From positions 1 through 64,000 of the forward strand of contig CAVULO010000015.1 of NCBI GenBank assembly GCA_963742345.1: 64,000 nt of DNA, in the 5' to 3' direction. This stretch comes from Pseudolabrys sp963742345 (GTDB lineage: Bacteria > Pseudomonadota > Alphaproteobacteria > Rhizobiales > Xanthobacteraceae). How positions within the stretch are numbered: the stretch's first letter is position 1; every line of letters begins with the position of its first letter. Below, in pieces: positions 1 through 8,392 of the stretch. Under the pieces are notes generated by a model. It was given only the letters and a program-made list of their open reading frames with translations, was not told the origin of the DNA and searched no databases. The position numbers and the translations under genes were made by a program.

Positions 1-52
1 AAAGCGGACATCGCTAGCCCCGGAATGTCCGCTTTGTGCCAATAGCGGACAT
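1..52 (-). repeat. Palindromic repeat, end of B plus complete A unit (reverse orientation)
   Basis: The first 11 bases are the right arm (AAAGCGGACAT) of a unit cut by the window edge. A complete unit follows at 24-52, with arms ATGTCCGCT and AGCGGACAT around loop TTGTGCCAAT. The loop is the reverse complement of the A-type loop, so the cassette reads A-B on the minus strand. It begins 6 bp after the stop codon of the minus-strand binding-protein gene. Confidence 0.85.
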
Positions 53-58
53 CGCCGC

Positions 59-1033
59 TCACTCGATAACCTCGTCGGCAAGCGCCAGAATTGATGTTGG
101 GAACACAATTCCCAAACTCTTTGCTGTTTTCAGATTGATAATAAGCTCGAACTTTGTTGGCAGTTCGGCTGGCAGTTCAGCGGGTTTGGAACCGTTCAAT
201 ACCTTGGCTACGAGCGCTGCACCCTGACGAAAGACATTTGCGGGAGTTACGCCATAGGCCATCAGCCCACCGGCTCTCGCAAAATCTGGAAATAGTGTCA
301 CAGCTGGCAGTCGAAGTCCCACGGTCAGGCCCGCGAGGTGCTGGGGATTGGTTCCAAACAGTGGCGAAGACAACATTAAAATCGCATCGACACCCTTACG
401 GCTCGCTGCGATAATGAAATCGTCCACGTTCGCGGAGGCACGAACCTCCAGAATTTCAAGTTTGATGTTCATTGCCCTACCTGCGATTTCGACACCCTTC
501 ATTTGCATAGGGCCGGTCGCAGGATCCCATAAGACGGCAACATTAGTGAGGTGAGGCATTGCCTGCTTCAGTAATTCCAGCCACTTTTTGCTGAATTCCG
601 GAAAATCAAAAAATACGCCGGTTACCTGTCCTCCTGGCCGAGACAGGCTTTTGATCAAGCCATCAGCGACGGGATCGGACTCCAGATCGAACGCAACAAT
701 AGGGATAGTTGTGCTGGCCGATCGAGCTGCGTGCACGGCAGCCGGACTGACTGCGACGATGACATCTACCTTGCGCTCGGCCAGTTCCTTCGCGAACGGT
801 GCAACCCGAGTGGGATCGCCCTCGGTTGATCGAGTCACGAGTTCAACATCCGGCTCTCGGTACCCTGCAGCTTGTAGCCCCTCGCGGAATGCCGCAATGC
901 GTGAAGGTAAACTTGACGCCAAGCCGGGATAAAGGATGCCGATTTTCGAAATCTTAGGCAGTTGCTGTGCGTCCGCAATGGAAGACCACGCTGCCGCGCC
1001 GCCGAGGAGCGTTATGAACTCGCGCCGTCTCAT
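59..1033 (-). CDS. ABC transporter substrate-binding protein, ABC.X4.S (TrpX-like) family
   Basis: A 324-residue periplasmic binding protein. The N-terminus MRRREFITLLGGAAAW, then ADAQQ, is a twin-arginine-like or Sec signal with cleavage near residue 23. Family landmarks follow: SLSRPGG near 130, GGLMAYG near 254, the lysine-proline LPxxLPTKFELIINLKTAK segment and the terminal ALADEVIE. The ligand is unknown; relatives are annotated as amino-acid or general organic-solute binding proteins. The start is supported by GGGAGAGG just upstream. A 12-bp tandem duplication at 159-182 gives an extra AELP in the C-terminal region. No permease or ATPase is adjacent. Palindromic repeats in the same orientation lie on both sides. 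Confidence 0.88.
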   Translation of the reverse strand: MRRREFITLLGGAAAWSSIADAQQLPKISKIGILYPGLASSLPSRIAAFREGLQAAGYREPDVELVTRSTEGDPTRVAPFAKELAERKVDVIVAVSPAAVHAARSASTTIPIVAFDLESDPVADGLIKSLSRPGGQVTGVFFDFPEFSKKWLELLKQAMPHLTNVAVLWDPATGPMQMKGVEIAGRAMNIKLEILEVRASANVDDFIIAASRKGVDAILMLSSPLFGTNPQHLAGLTVGLRLPAVTLFPDFARAGGLMAYGVTPANVFRQGAALVAKVLNGSKPAELPAELPTKFELIINLKTAKSLGIVFPTSILALADEVIE

Positions 1034-1112
1034 TGCCTCTCCCGAGGTTCAGAACAAGGTATCGTAGCGGCACAAACTAGCACACAGAAAGGGGTCGAGC
1101 GTGCCGCCAGCG

Positions 1113-1202
1113 ATGTCCGCTTTGGGTCAAAGGCAGACATTCGCACCGCAAAACGCCATGTCCGCTTTGCCCCCGAAAGCGACATTCTGAGGTCCGCTAA
1201 TC
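1113..1202 (-). repeat. Palindromic repeat cassette, C then B then partial A (reverse orientation)
   Basis: Units at 1113-1140 (loop TTGGGTCAAA, reverse of type C) and 1158-1185 (loop TTGCCCCCGAAA, reverse of type B) are followed by a fragment GAGGTCCGCTAAT at 1189-1201. On the minus strand the order is A-B-C leading into the binding-protein gene that starts at 1033. The gap 1034-1342 holds nothing else recognisable except the two gene leaders. Confidence 0.8.
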
Positions 1203-1342
1203 TATTGATCATCCACGCGCGATTGCTCAACTTATTCGGCTTGGAGAGCCTGGCGTGTCGCTTCGCCGACATCAGAACAATCCGGCGCTGGGGCGCGCTA
1301 TCCTGATTGCCCTGAGTCAGGCTCAGTCAACGGGAGACCTTT

Positions 1343-2371
1343 ATGCTTCACAGACGAGCTTTCTGCAAAGCGCTCTCAGCCACTCCCATTTTTGCAACGC
1401 CGGCGTCTTTGCGCTCGGCCTTCGCCGACGAATTGGCAAGCATCGTGATCGTAAGCCAGCACGGTCTGCCGTATTTGCCGTTGATGGTGATGGATACGCT
1501 CAAGCTGGTCGAAAAGCATGCCGCCAAGGCCGGTATCTTTTCGCTCAAACCTGAGTACAAAACCTTAGGAGGCACGCAGTCGCTGATCGACGCTCTTTTG
1601 AGCGGACAGATGAATTTCGGCGTCACCGGGGTACCTGGCCTAGCGACGTTGTGGGACAAAACTGCCGGCACGGCGAACGAAGTGCGGGCGCTCTCCGCTG
1701 TGCAGTCGATGCCATTCATGCTGGTGACCAACCGCGAGTCGATCAAAACGATCAAGGACTTCACAGATCAGGACAAGATCGCGGTGCCCGCGATCAAAGT
1801 CTCAAATCAAGCAATCTGCCTGCAGATGGCAGCCGCCAGGGAGTGGGGGCAGGATCAATACGCTAGGCTCGATCCGTTCACGATAAACCGCCCCCATCCG
1901 GACGCCGCCGCATCGGTGATCTCGAAGGCCACCGAGGTTAACAGCCACTACTCCGTCGCACCATATTATTACTATGAGCTGGCGACACCCGGTGTGCACA
2001 ACGTGCTTAAATCCTACGATACGCTCGGCGGGCCGACGACCAATGGCGTGATGCTGATGACGAAGAAATTCCGCGACGCGAACCCGAAGGTGACGGGCGC
2101 GGTTTTCGCTGCGCTCAGCGAGGCGGAGGAGTTTATCAATAAAAGCGCCGGCGAGGCCGCTCAGATTTACATCAAGACAACCAATGAGAAGCGCAGCAGC
2201 CTTGAGGAGATGATTAAGTTCATTTCCGATGCTGACAATGTGTGGACGACCACACCACAACAGTCGATGAAATATGCCACATTCATGCACAATGTAGGCA
2301 CAATGAAACGGCTACCTTCGTCGTGGAAGGACATGTATATGCCGGAATCGCACGAGCTCACAGGCAGCTGA
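1343..2371 (+). CDS. NMT1/THI5-like (NitT/TauT-type) ABC transporter substrate-binding protein
   Basis: A 342-residue protein with signal peptide MLHRRAFCKALSATP...FA, cleaved near residue 29. The mature part has the SsuA/ThiY-like layout: an N-terminal strand followed by GLPYLPLMVMDTLKLVEKH, the SLIDALLSGQMNFGVTGVPG motif that binds ligand in this fold, and a second lobe with TKKFRDANPKV. Families of this type bind sulfonates, nitrate or pyrimidine precursors; the ligand here cannot be told. The start is supported by GGGAGACC. No permease is adjacent, so it is an orphan. It converges on the amidohydrolase gene at 2506. Confidence 0.8.
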   Translation: MLHRRAFCKALSATPIFATPASLRSAFADELASIVIVSQHGLPYLPLMVMDTLKLVEKHAAKAGIFSLKPEYKTLGGTQSLIDALLSGQMNFGVTGVPGLATLWDKTAGTANEVRALSAVQSMPFMLVTNRESIKTIKDFTDQDKIAVPAIKVSNQAICLQMAAAREWGQDQYARLDPFTINRPHPDAAASVISKATEVNSHYSVAPYYYYELATPGVHNVLKSYDTLGGPTTNGVMLMTKKFRDANPKVTGAVFAALSEAEEFINKSAGEAAQIYIKTTNEKRSSLEEMIKFISDADNVWTTTPQQSMKYATFMHNVGTMKRLPSSWKDMYMPESHELTGS

Positions 2372-2414
2372 GTTTCGGTCGCTACTGCTAACGACTCAAT
2401 TTGCCGAAAGCTAG

Positions 2415-2442
2415 ATGTCCGCTTCCGGCACTAAGCGGACAT
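2415..2442 (+). repeat. Single palindromic repeat, type A
   Basis: Arms ATGTCCGCT and AGCGGACAT enclose loop TCCGGCACTA. It lies 43 bp after the stop of the NMT1-like gene, between two converging genes, where a folded 3' end would be expected. Confidence 0.85.
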
Positions 2443-2505
2443 CGCAGCTCACTCACCCAATGAAGTCTGGGCAAAAGTTCACAAAGACCCAAAGTGAGTT
2501 TTCCT

Positions 2506-3468
2506 TCAGAACTGATAGAGCCGCGCTGGATTGTCGACTAGGATCTTCTTGCGCGTCGTCGGATCGGGCGCCCAGACCGCGAGCTGATTCATGAGCCGTC
2601 CATCGTCGATCTGGAATAACGGTGTGATCTCGGTCGCCTTATTGCCTGACGACGAGTTGGGATGTGGCCAGTCCGTGCCCCAAATGATCTGATCCACGTT
2701 TGCGGCGATCAGTGCCTTGGCGAACGGTTCCACATCCTGATAGTCGGGGCTTTGCTTGGACGCACGATAGGCGCCAGAAATTTTGACATAAGCCTTGCCT
2801 GCGCGCACCAGCGCGATGAGGTCCGAGAATCCAGGCTGTTCCAGCCCAAGCGTCGCCTGGGTGCCACCGAAATGATCGAATACGACAGGAACAGGCGCCG
2901 CCAGCACCAAGTCTTTAATGCCGGAGATCACCGCCAAGTTCGTGTACATCTGGATATGCCAGCCGCGGGTCTTCATGCGGTCGACCGCGGTCTGGAAGCG
3001 CTGGCGGCCAACGTTGGGATCGCTGGTGCCACCGGTCGCGAGATTGAGCCGAATGCCGCGCATGCCAGCGCGCGCCATAGCATCAAGATCGCTTTCAGTT
3101 GTTTTGTCGTCGATTACCGCCACACCGCGAGCATCTGCACCGCGCGCTTTCATACCGTAGAGCGTAGCGGAATTGTCAGTGCCATACACGCTCGGGGTCA
3201 CAATCACCACGCGCTTGATATGCAGCATTCGATGGAGCGCTGACATCTCTTCGGGTGACGCCAATTCAGGCGTGTAGACGCGTCCAGGAAAGAAGGGAAA
3301 TTGCTGCGGGTCACCATGAATGTGTGTGTGGCAGTCGCACGCATTCTCAGGAACGGCGAAATTGACTGGTGTGGCGGGCTGGGATGCTTTGGAAAAACTT
3401 GTTCGGGTGCGCATGATAACTCCGGCGGTCATCGCACCAATCAGTGCGTCACGTCGCGTCAGCATCAT
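2506..3468 (-). CDS. Amidohydrolase family 2 protein (COG3618, LigI-like TIM barrel)
   Basis: A 320-residue metal-dependent hydrolase. An N-terminal twin-arginine-like signal (MMLTRRDALIGAMTAG) precedes the barrel. The metal motif DCHTHIHGD is at residues 45-53, a FDHFGG motif lies in the middle, and WGTDWPHP with the catalytic Asp is near residue 263. This is the pattern of the 2-pyrone-4,6-dicarboxylate lactonase-like group, which opens lactones of aromatic catabolism, but the substrate of this protein is not known. A strong AGGAGGA precedes the paired ATG-ATG start. An exported member of this family is somewhat unusual, since most are cytoplasmic. Confidence 0.82.
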   Translation of the reverse strand: MMLTRRDALIGAMTAGVIMRTRTSFSKASQPATPVNFAVPENACDCHTHIHGDPQQFPFFPGRVYTPELASPEEMSALHRMLHIKRVVIVTPSVYGTDNSATLYGMKARGADARGVAVIDDKTTESDLDAMARAGMRGIRLNLATGGTSDPNVGRQRFQTAVDRMKTRGWHIQMYTNLAVISGIKDLVLAAPVPVVFDHFGGTQATLGLEQPGFSDLIALVRAGKAYVKISGAYRASKQSPDYQDVEPFAKALIAANVDQIIWGTDWPHPNSSSGNKATEITPLFQIDDGRLMNQLAVWAPDPTTRKKILVDNPARLYQF

Positions 3469-3643
3469 TTCCTCCTTCTGCCGTCGCGGCGGGCAGCTCG
3501 ACCGACGGTCGTGCCTTTTAAAATGTCGCGCCCGCCAAACCCCTGATTATCCACGGCGACCTCTCTCCGATGTCCATATGTACTGGCTCGGAGGAGTTAA
3601 GCATGGTGTTTTCCGACTATTCTCGCAAGGCAGCACAGCTCAG

Positions 3644-3762
3644 ATGTCCGCTATTGGCGCCTAGCGGACATTCCAAAGCCACCGGTCGATGTCCGCTTTC
3701 GGGGGTAAAGCGGACATCAACTTAAATCGACGTCATGTCTGCTATTGACCCGAAGCGGACAT
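3644..3762 (+). repeat. Full palindromic cassette A-B-C
   Basis: This is the best complete example. Unit A is at 3644-3671 (loop ATTGGCGCCT), unit B at 3689-3717 (loop TTCGGGGGTAA) and unit C at 3735-3762 (loop ATTGACCCGA). The spacers are 17 bp each. Each unit can fold alone, and the conserved arms would also allow pairing between units. It fills most of the gap 3469-3816. Confidence 0.92.
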
Positions 3763-3816
3763 TAGTCGTGCAGATTGTGAGCTTGGCCCATCTACTTTTG
3801 CGTTTTCATTTCTCGG

Positions 3817-4137
3817 CTATTTAGCGTCAGCAACCCAACACACCGGATTGCGAGCGATGCATTTGCTGCGCGCATCGTCGCGGCTCTTGCCGGTTTCGGT
3901 GCAGGATTGATGGGCGAAAGGACACGAGACGTCGAACTTATAGCCGGTGAGGTTTCGCCAGACGCGCTTGACCTTGTGCTTCAACGTTTCGTCCTTCGTT
4001 GCCTTGTCCTGCACTAGGATAATCGACGGGCCGCCGTCCGCACGTGAAAACCCGGCCGGGGAGACCGGGCCCGCGCCGGCGTGGCCGGCCGTCGCGAGCA
4101 AGAATATGCCGGTTGCCAATGGTATGAGATGTCGCAT
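3817..4137 (-). CDS. Small secreted hypothetical protein
   Basis: A 106-residue protein read from the ATG at 4137, which has GAGGAG upstream. A longer in-frame extension to 4275 has no signal sequence and is not preferred. Residues 1-22 (MRHLIPLATGIFLLATAGHAGA) are a signal peptide. The mature part is basic and ends in a four-cysteine segment (C near 75, 82, 94 and 101) that could form two disulfides. Similar short exported proteins are common in Bradyrhizobium. Function is unknown. Confidence 0.6.
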   Translation of the reverse strand: MRHLIPLATGIFLLATAGHAGAGPVSPAGFSRADGGPSIILVQDKATKDETLKHKVKRVWRNLTGYKFDVSCPFAHQSCTETGKSRDDARSKCIARNPVCWVADAK

Positions 4138-4385
4138 CGCCCCTGCTCCTCTTCTGTTGACATAGAACCCAGCGGAGACGGCAACGGGCCGATCGAGCAA
4201 AAGTTCCGGAGGAGCGGGCCGGCAAAGGCACTGGGGCTGGCGTGGGGAAAGTTCGTGGTGCGCTGAGGCGAACAAATTCCAATGAGTTAATGGCCCTTTT
4301 ACCTCAAAAAGCCTCGCCCGTTTGGGTAAGGAACGTTTTCTTATCCCGGCTATTGTCCCTTCGAACCCAAATTGGAGCGAACGCT

Positions 4386-4652
4386 ATGGGTAAATTGAGC
4401 GCTATTGTTTTGCTGGTCACGATCATGGCTCCGCTCCCCGCAATCGCCTATACGCAAGAGGATGCAGATGCATGTACGCCGGATGCGATGCGGCTTTGCC
4501 AGAACGCTATCCCCGATGCGAGTCGCGTAGCCCAATGTCTTGTCCAAAACAAACAGCAACTCAGCCCCGCGTGTACCAGCGTGTTCAATCGACCACGTGG
4601 CGCGGGTGTCGACCGCGAACGGCCGGCAAAGACCCAAAGCACTAATTATTGA
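4386..4652 (+). CDS. Small secreted cysteine-rich protein
   Basis: An 88-residue protein starting at the ATG after TTGGAGCG. A signal peptide (MGKLSAIVLLVTIMAPLPAIA) is followed by a short repeat of the pattern C-x4-DAMRLC-x3-IPDASRVAQCL-x9-SPAC, seen in a family of rhizobial periplasmic proteins with four conserved cysteines. Function is unknown. It is divergent from the secreted protein at 4137. Confidence 0.65.
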   Translation: MGKLSAIVLLVTIMAPLPAIAYTQEDADACTPDAMRLCQNAIPDASRVAQCLVQNKQQLSPACTSVFNRPRGAGVDRERPAKTQSTNY

Positions 4653-4696
4653 TCGAGTTAATTCGGATTCGGTAGGCGCAAATCGCGACGACCGCG

Positions 4697-4900
4697 CTAA
4701 TTGACATCGGGGCCATCGGCCTCGGCTGACTTGCCCTGTTTTTCCAACTGGCGCTTACGCGCGTCGGCAAGTTGCACCCAGGTCTCGGCCATTTGTTCAA
4801 GTTGTTGTCGGTGCGCCGGCGGCGCGGTCCGCGCCATACTGCGGCATTCCGCGGCGTGTTGAAGGTATTCGTGCCGCTTTTTCACGACTGTATATCTCAC
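4697..4900 (-). CDS. Short conserved hypothetical protein
   Basis: A helical, charged protein of at most 67 residues. GTG starts at 4900 and 4885 are both possible and neither has a clear ribosome site. The core (YLQHAAECRSMARTAPP, then QQLEQMAETWVQLADAR) is the pattern of short proteins widespread in Bradyrhizobium. The gene at 58522 belongs to the same type. Function is unknown. Confidence 0.5.
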   Translation of the reverse strand: MRYTVVKKRHEYLQHAAECRSMARTAPPAHRQQLEQMAETWVQLADARKRQLEKQGKSAEADGPDVN

Positions 4901-5135
4901 TTACGGACGTTATGAGCCAGCATACGAATTCGAATAATCAAAAAGGAAAGCGTGATTCTGACCTCACTCCGAGGCAATGGGATAGCGTAGCCATCGCCTT
5001 ACAAACGCAGGATCCTCTTTATTTGTTCCATCATGTTTGCGAGTTCTATTGAGAACTCGGAACTCTGCCGAGCGTTTATAAAGCGGGACTGGTCAATCAC
5101 AGATAAAGCCACAACTGAGGTTGCCAATCCCGGAG

Positions 5136-5166
5136 AGGCCGTCCGGTCCCCGGCGGCCTTTCCTTT
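5136..5166 (+). terminator. Possible intrinsic terminator
   Basis: Stem AGGCCG/CGGCCT with a 12-base loop is followed by TTTCCTTTT. No convincing gene lies directly upstream on the plus strand, so it may end a short untranslated transcript. The gap 4901-5431 otherwise holds only the hairpin at 5340. Confidence 0.4.
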
Positions 5167-5339
5167 TAGAATTATGCACCGCAGCGTGGCGAAAAAATGC
5201 CATGCGCCAACCCCCGGACTGCGTCGTCCTTTGTGATTGAGCAGGAAGCTTGATCAATTTCTGTATGTAATTATTGTGAAATTAGGACAGCTAAATATGG
5301 AGATTCTGTCCATCTCTATGTGGCAATGCTGGGCAGATA

Positions 5340-5378
5340 GGGCCGCGCCGTGGCCGGGGATTTGCCAGGGCGCGGCCC
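5340..5378. other. Strong intergenic hairpin
   Basis: A perfect 10-bp stem GGGCCGCGCC/GGCGCGGCCC encloses a 19-base loop and is followed by CGCTAATTT. A related but imperfect hairpin sharing TTGCCAGGGCGC and CCCGCTATTT lies at 14666-14703. It could be a terminator or part of an untranslated RNA. Confidence 0.45.
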
Positions 5379-5431
5379 GCTAATTTGTCGTATGATCCAG
5401 TAGGTACGGTCTCGTTTGAGATACAACGGCC

Positions 5432-5833
5432 ATGAAGCCTAAGCCGTTCATATGCGTCGCGGCGACTTTGGCACTGCTACCCGCGGGCTCACTTTTCCAC
5501 TCTGAGAGTGCAAGCGCTCAAGTATTTGATTTTGGTCAGATCGATGCATTTGAATCAATGGCCACAGGGACCCAACGTGGCGGGTCACCACCGAAGGTAA
5601 TTGTCGATGATGGTGAAAGGCACACGGTATTCCTCACAATTCTAGAGTCCGATACCGAAGCCAAGATTTACTGGAAGTCGACGGATGGAGAGCAGACAAC
5701 AATCATACGCGGACCAAGTGTGAAAGCATTTCAAACCATCGGGCAATTCAGGATAGAAGCTCTCGGCGACCAAAATCACAGTTTTAAGTATGGATACGTA
5801 TTGGTTCGCTTGAAAAATAACAAAGGCATTTGA
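5432..5833 (+). CDS. Secreted hypothetical protein
   Basis: A 133-residue protein with signal peptide MKPKPFICVAATLALLPAGS and likely cleavage after SASA near residue 29. The mature part is predicted mostly beta strand (KVIVDDGERHTVFLTILE, EAKIYWKSTDGEQTTIIRG). No known domain is recognised. The upstream ribosome site is weak. A type B palindrome follows 69 bp after the stop. Confidence 0.55.
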   Translation: MKPKPFICVAATLALLPAGSLFHSESASAQVFDFGQIDAFESMATGTQRGGSPPKVIVDDGERHTVFLTILESDTEAKIYWKSTDGEQTTIIRGPSVKAFQTIGQFRIEALGDQNHSFKYGYVLVRLKNNKGI

Positions 5834-5902
5834 GGCGGCGACGGCGGGGTGACGCTTTACATCCAGAACGAATCCCCCGGCGCATGGCGGTGACGCTGAT
5901 CG

Positions 5903-5932
5903 ATGTCCGCTATTGGGGGGTAAACCGGGCAT
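5903..5932 (+). repeat. Single palindromic repeat, type B (degenerate)
   Basis: Left arm ATGTCCGCT, loop ATTGGGGGGTAA and a mutated right arm ACCGGGCAT. It sits between converging genes. Confidence 0.7.
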
Positions 5933-5997
5933 CGTGCTGACTTGCAGGAATGTGCACTTTTTACCCAATGACTTTCCCGGGCGGAATTGCGGTGCTG

Positions 5998-7152
5998 TTA
6001 ATTTTTGGCCGGGTCCTTCACGTTCTCGATCTTGTCGATCTCGACGTTTTGGCCCTTGCCATCGATTTTCTCCACACGACGGATGTAGACATTCTGCACG
6101 ATGTCGCGGGTGTCTGCGTCAATTGATATCATGCCACGCGGACTCTCCCATTTCATACCCTTGGCGGCGGCAATCAAGGAGTCGCCGTCCGCTTTGCCAC
6201 CAGTCTTTTTAAGCGCCTCGTAGATCAGATGCATGCCATCCCAGCCGCCGATGGAGAAAACGTCGGGACTGCGATTGAACTCGGCGCGATAGGCTTTCAC
6301 GAATGCCTCGTTCATTGCCGACTGGTGCTCCCAGCCGTAGTGAAACACCGTTCGAATGCCGATTGCGCTATCACCCATACTCTTGAGTGCATTGTCGTCC
6401 ATCGTAATTTCACCTTGGCCAAGAATTTTGCTCGCAGGTATTCCGCGCTCCTGCATTGCCTTGGTCATGGCAGGCGGTTGCGCGCCGCCCGGAATGAAGA
6501 TGAAAATGGCTTCGGGGTCGACGTCCTTCGCGCGTTGCACAAAGGCTGAGAAGTCGGGACTAGCGATCGGCATCCGTACCGATCCTACGATTTGGCCGCC
6601 GGCCTCGTTGAAGCTCTTTGTGAACCATGTTTCTGCATCGATTCCCGGCCCGTAGTCTGAGACCATCGTGTAGATCTTACGGAGGCCTGCTTTGTAAGCC
6701 CATCCCCCGAAAGAGTTCTCGAGTTGAGGAATCGTCAACGAGGTACGGACGATATAGGGCGACTTGGTCGTAATAATTGAGGTGGCCGCATTCATCACTA
6801 CCATGAGTTTTTTTGCTTCCGCCGAAATGTCGCTGGCGCCCAGGGCTTCCGGTGTCAGCGTAAAGCCGGCGAGGATATCGACGCGGTCGCGTACGACCAG
6901 TTCCTGCGCTAGACGTTTTGCAACATCGGGATTCGGCCCACCGGTGTCCCTGCGAATGATTTCGATCTTCTGCCCAGAAACTGTGTCACCGTGCTGTTTG
7001 ACGTAAAGCTTGATGGCATTGTCCATCTGCGCTGCGGTGTCGGCGAACTGGCCCGAATAAGCCATAATCAGGCCAATCTTGACGGTCTGCTGCGCGCCCG
7101 CAGAGGATGCCGCCAGCATTGCTGCCGCTACAAAAAACAAAGTCTTTCGCAT
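5998..7152 (-). CDS. Branched-chain amino acid-type ABC transporter substrate-binding protein (LivK family)
   Basis: A 384-residue type I periplasmic binding protein read from the ATG at 7152, which has GGGAGG upstream. The open frame extends 42 codons further, but that part lacks a signal. Signal peptide MRKTLFFVAAAMLAASSAGAQQ is followed by VKIGLIMAYSGQFADTAAQM, the ligand-binding start of the Peripla_BP_6 fold, and by VDILAGFTLTPEALGASDI. Proteins of this group often bind aromatic acids as well as amino acids. It has no adjacent livFGHM genes. Confidence 0.85.
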   Translation of the reverse strand: MRKTLFFVAAAMLAASSAGAQQTVKIGLIMAYSGQFADTAAQMDNAIKLYVKQHGDTVSGQKIEIIRRDTGGPNPDVAKRLAQELVVRDRVDILAGFTLTPEALGASDISAEAKKLMVVMNAATSIITTKSPYIVRTSLTIPQLENSFGGWAYKAGLRKIYTMVSDYGPGIDAETWFTKSFNEAGGQIVGSVRMPIASPDFSAFVQRAKDVDPEAIFIFIPGGAQPPAMTKAMQERGIPASKILGQGEITMDDNALKSMGDSAIGIRTVFHYGWEHQSAMNEAFVKAYRAEFNRSPDVFSIGGWDGMHLIYEALKKTGGKADGDSLIAAAKGMKWESPRGMISIDADTRDIVQNVYIRRVEKIDGKGQNVEIDKIENVKDPAKN

Positions 7153-7343
7153 GCAAGTCCTCCCGAGAAACGTTGCAAAACGTGACGGCTCGCCCTCCAG
7201 CTTAGCGGGCTTTGACGGTGGGGTCATGGAGCCCCCGGCACGTTGAATTTTGTGATCTTCGACCACCATTGACAGCAATGGTAAACCGCCGGGTTGATTT
7301 TTCGAAGACCGCCTGCATCCTTAAGAACTGATCGAGCAGCGCC

Positions 7344-7371
7344 ACGTCCGCCAATGACCCAAAGCGGACAT
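7344..7371 (+). repeat. Single palindromic repeat, type C
   Basis: Left arm ACGTCCGCC is degenerate, the loop is AATGACCCAA and the right arm AGCGGACAT is intact. It lies in the 325-bp gap 7153-7477, which shows no other structure. Confidence 0.75.
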
Positions 7372-7477
7372 TTCACTACGACAACAATCGCGAATTGCCG
7401 TGCTAGCGTTGGACGAGTGTGCCGGGAACCTTTTGTTCTAACCCGCATCTAACGCACAGGAACCAAGGACATTGCCT

Positions 7478-7618
7478 ATGGCTTTAACCCCGGTCCAACA
7501 GACCAGAGCCCACGTCCACACCGATGAGGAATTGGTGGCTCGCGCTCGCGCACGGGACGAAGCGGCAGTGCGCGCCATCACGACCCGGTACAACGGAGCG
7601 CCGGAAAAAGACGGTTAG
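7478..7618 (+). pseudogene. N-terminal fragment of an ECF-type RNA polymerase sigma factor
   Basis: A 46-residue reading frame. Its residues 15-39 (TDEELVARARARDEAAVRAI and the following TTRYN) match the first helix of sigma-70 region 2 in ECF factors, which normally continues with NRRLFRIARS. Here the frame runs into unrelated codons and stops after GAPEKDG. No continuation of region 2 or region 4 is visible in any frame downstream, so it is a truncated remnant rather than a simple frameshift. A function as a short decoy peptide cannot be excluded but is not supported. Confidence 0.55.
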
Positions 7619-7732
7619 CGCGATTGTATCAACACCGCTGACCCATTGATCTGCATCATTACGCATAGCGATTGAGAGGCTTTGACTGATCCACATGACG
7701 GCCGGCCCGACGAATGGGCGTTGGAGGATGCC

Positions 7733-8011
7733 ATGATCTCTTTGGAGGATTGCATCGCCTTTTGCGGACTGGACCAAGACGAAGTCGCCGCCATTAGCGA
7801 GCACGAACATATTCCGGAAATCGCGGCCACCGCCTTGGCAGACTATCTGCTGAGGCAGCCCCATGGCGGCGAGACCATCCGGACCATGATCATTGATGAC
7901 ATTCATGCGGCGCTCAGCGCCGGCCGCGTGAAGCATGCGCAGGAATTATTCATGGCGCTGCGGCATTTCCTTGACCAGCATCCTGAAGCGCGCGCCGGCG
8001 TGGAGTTATGA
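7733..8011 (+). CDS. Conserved hypothetical protein
   Basis: A 92-residue acidic protein starting at the ATG that follows GGAGG at 7723. It opens with MISLEDCIAFCGLDQDEVAAI, a short helix-turn pattern, then EHEHIPEIAATALADYLL and ends in helices. Proteins of this type are common in Bradyrhizobium, often near small stress genes. No function is known. An upstream TTG start is possible but lies before the better ribosome site. Confidence 0.55.
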   Translation: MISLEDCIAFCGLDQDEVAAISEHEHIPEIAATALADYLLRQPHGGETIRTMIIDDIHAALSAGRVKHAQELFMALRHFLDQHPEARAGVEL

Positions 8012-8146
8012 TGGCGCAGCCCGCAAACCGCGTGCGAGGATGATCGAAAGAAAACGCTTGCCTGCCCTGTTAAACACGCCCTTGGAACCCCACATTTAAT
8101 GGGTTGTTCCAAAGAATTCTCATCGGCGGATAATCGGGAGAGCGGC

Positions 8147-8392
8147 GTGTACAGATTCAATTATAATGCACCGGCTGAGTTGTACCCTGGGCGCAATCGC
8201 AAGGGCGGCAAGAAGGTCAATTATCGCCGCTTTGATACGGCAGCCGACGCCATTCGTTTTGCGGTCGAGGAACTTCCGGAACCGTTGCTGCTTGGCGCGT
8301 GCATCGAGATCGACGAACGGCGTCTCAACCACCAGGATATTCAAGCGCTCTACGCGAGCGAGCAATATCCGCTCGAAAAGCCGGTGAACTAA
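8147..8392 (+). CDS. Conserved hypothetical protein
   Basis: An 81-residue protein. The GTG at 8147 is preferred because GGGAGAG stands 5 bases before it; an ATG at 8099 in the same frame has no ribosome site. The sequence (YRRFDTAADAIRFAVEELP, then GACIEIDERRLNHQDIQALY) has the alpha/beta look of a small regulatory or binding domain. Similar proteins occur across Bradyrhizobium. Function is unknown. Confidence 0.55.
   Translation: MYRFNYNAPAELYPGRNRKGGKKVNYRRFDTAADAIRFAVEELPEPLLLGACIEIDERRLNHQDIQALYASEQYPLEKPVN

Noticed and set aside
962..1306. A 114-residue plus-strand frame containing SDVRFGSKADIRTAKRHVRF
   Set aside because: The sequence is a direct translation of the palindromes at 1113-1185; such peptides recur wherever the repeat is read.
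5033..5236. A 67-residue plus-strand frame
   Set aside because: No ribosome site, no hydrophobic or domain pattern, and it spans the terminator-like hairpin at 5136.
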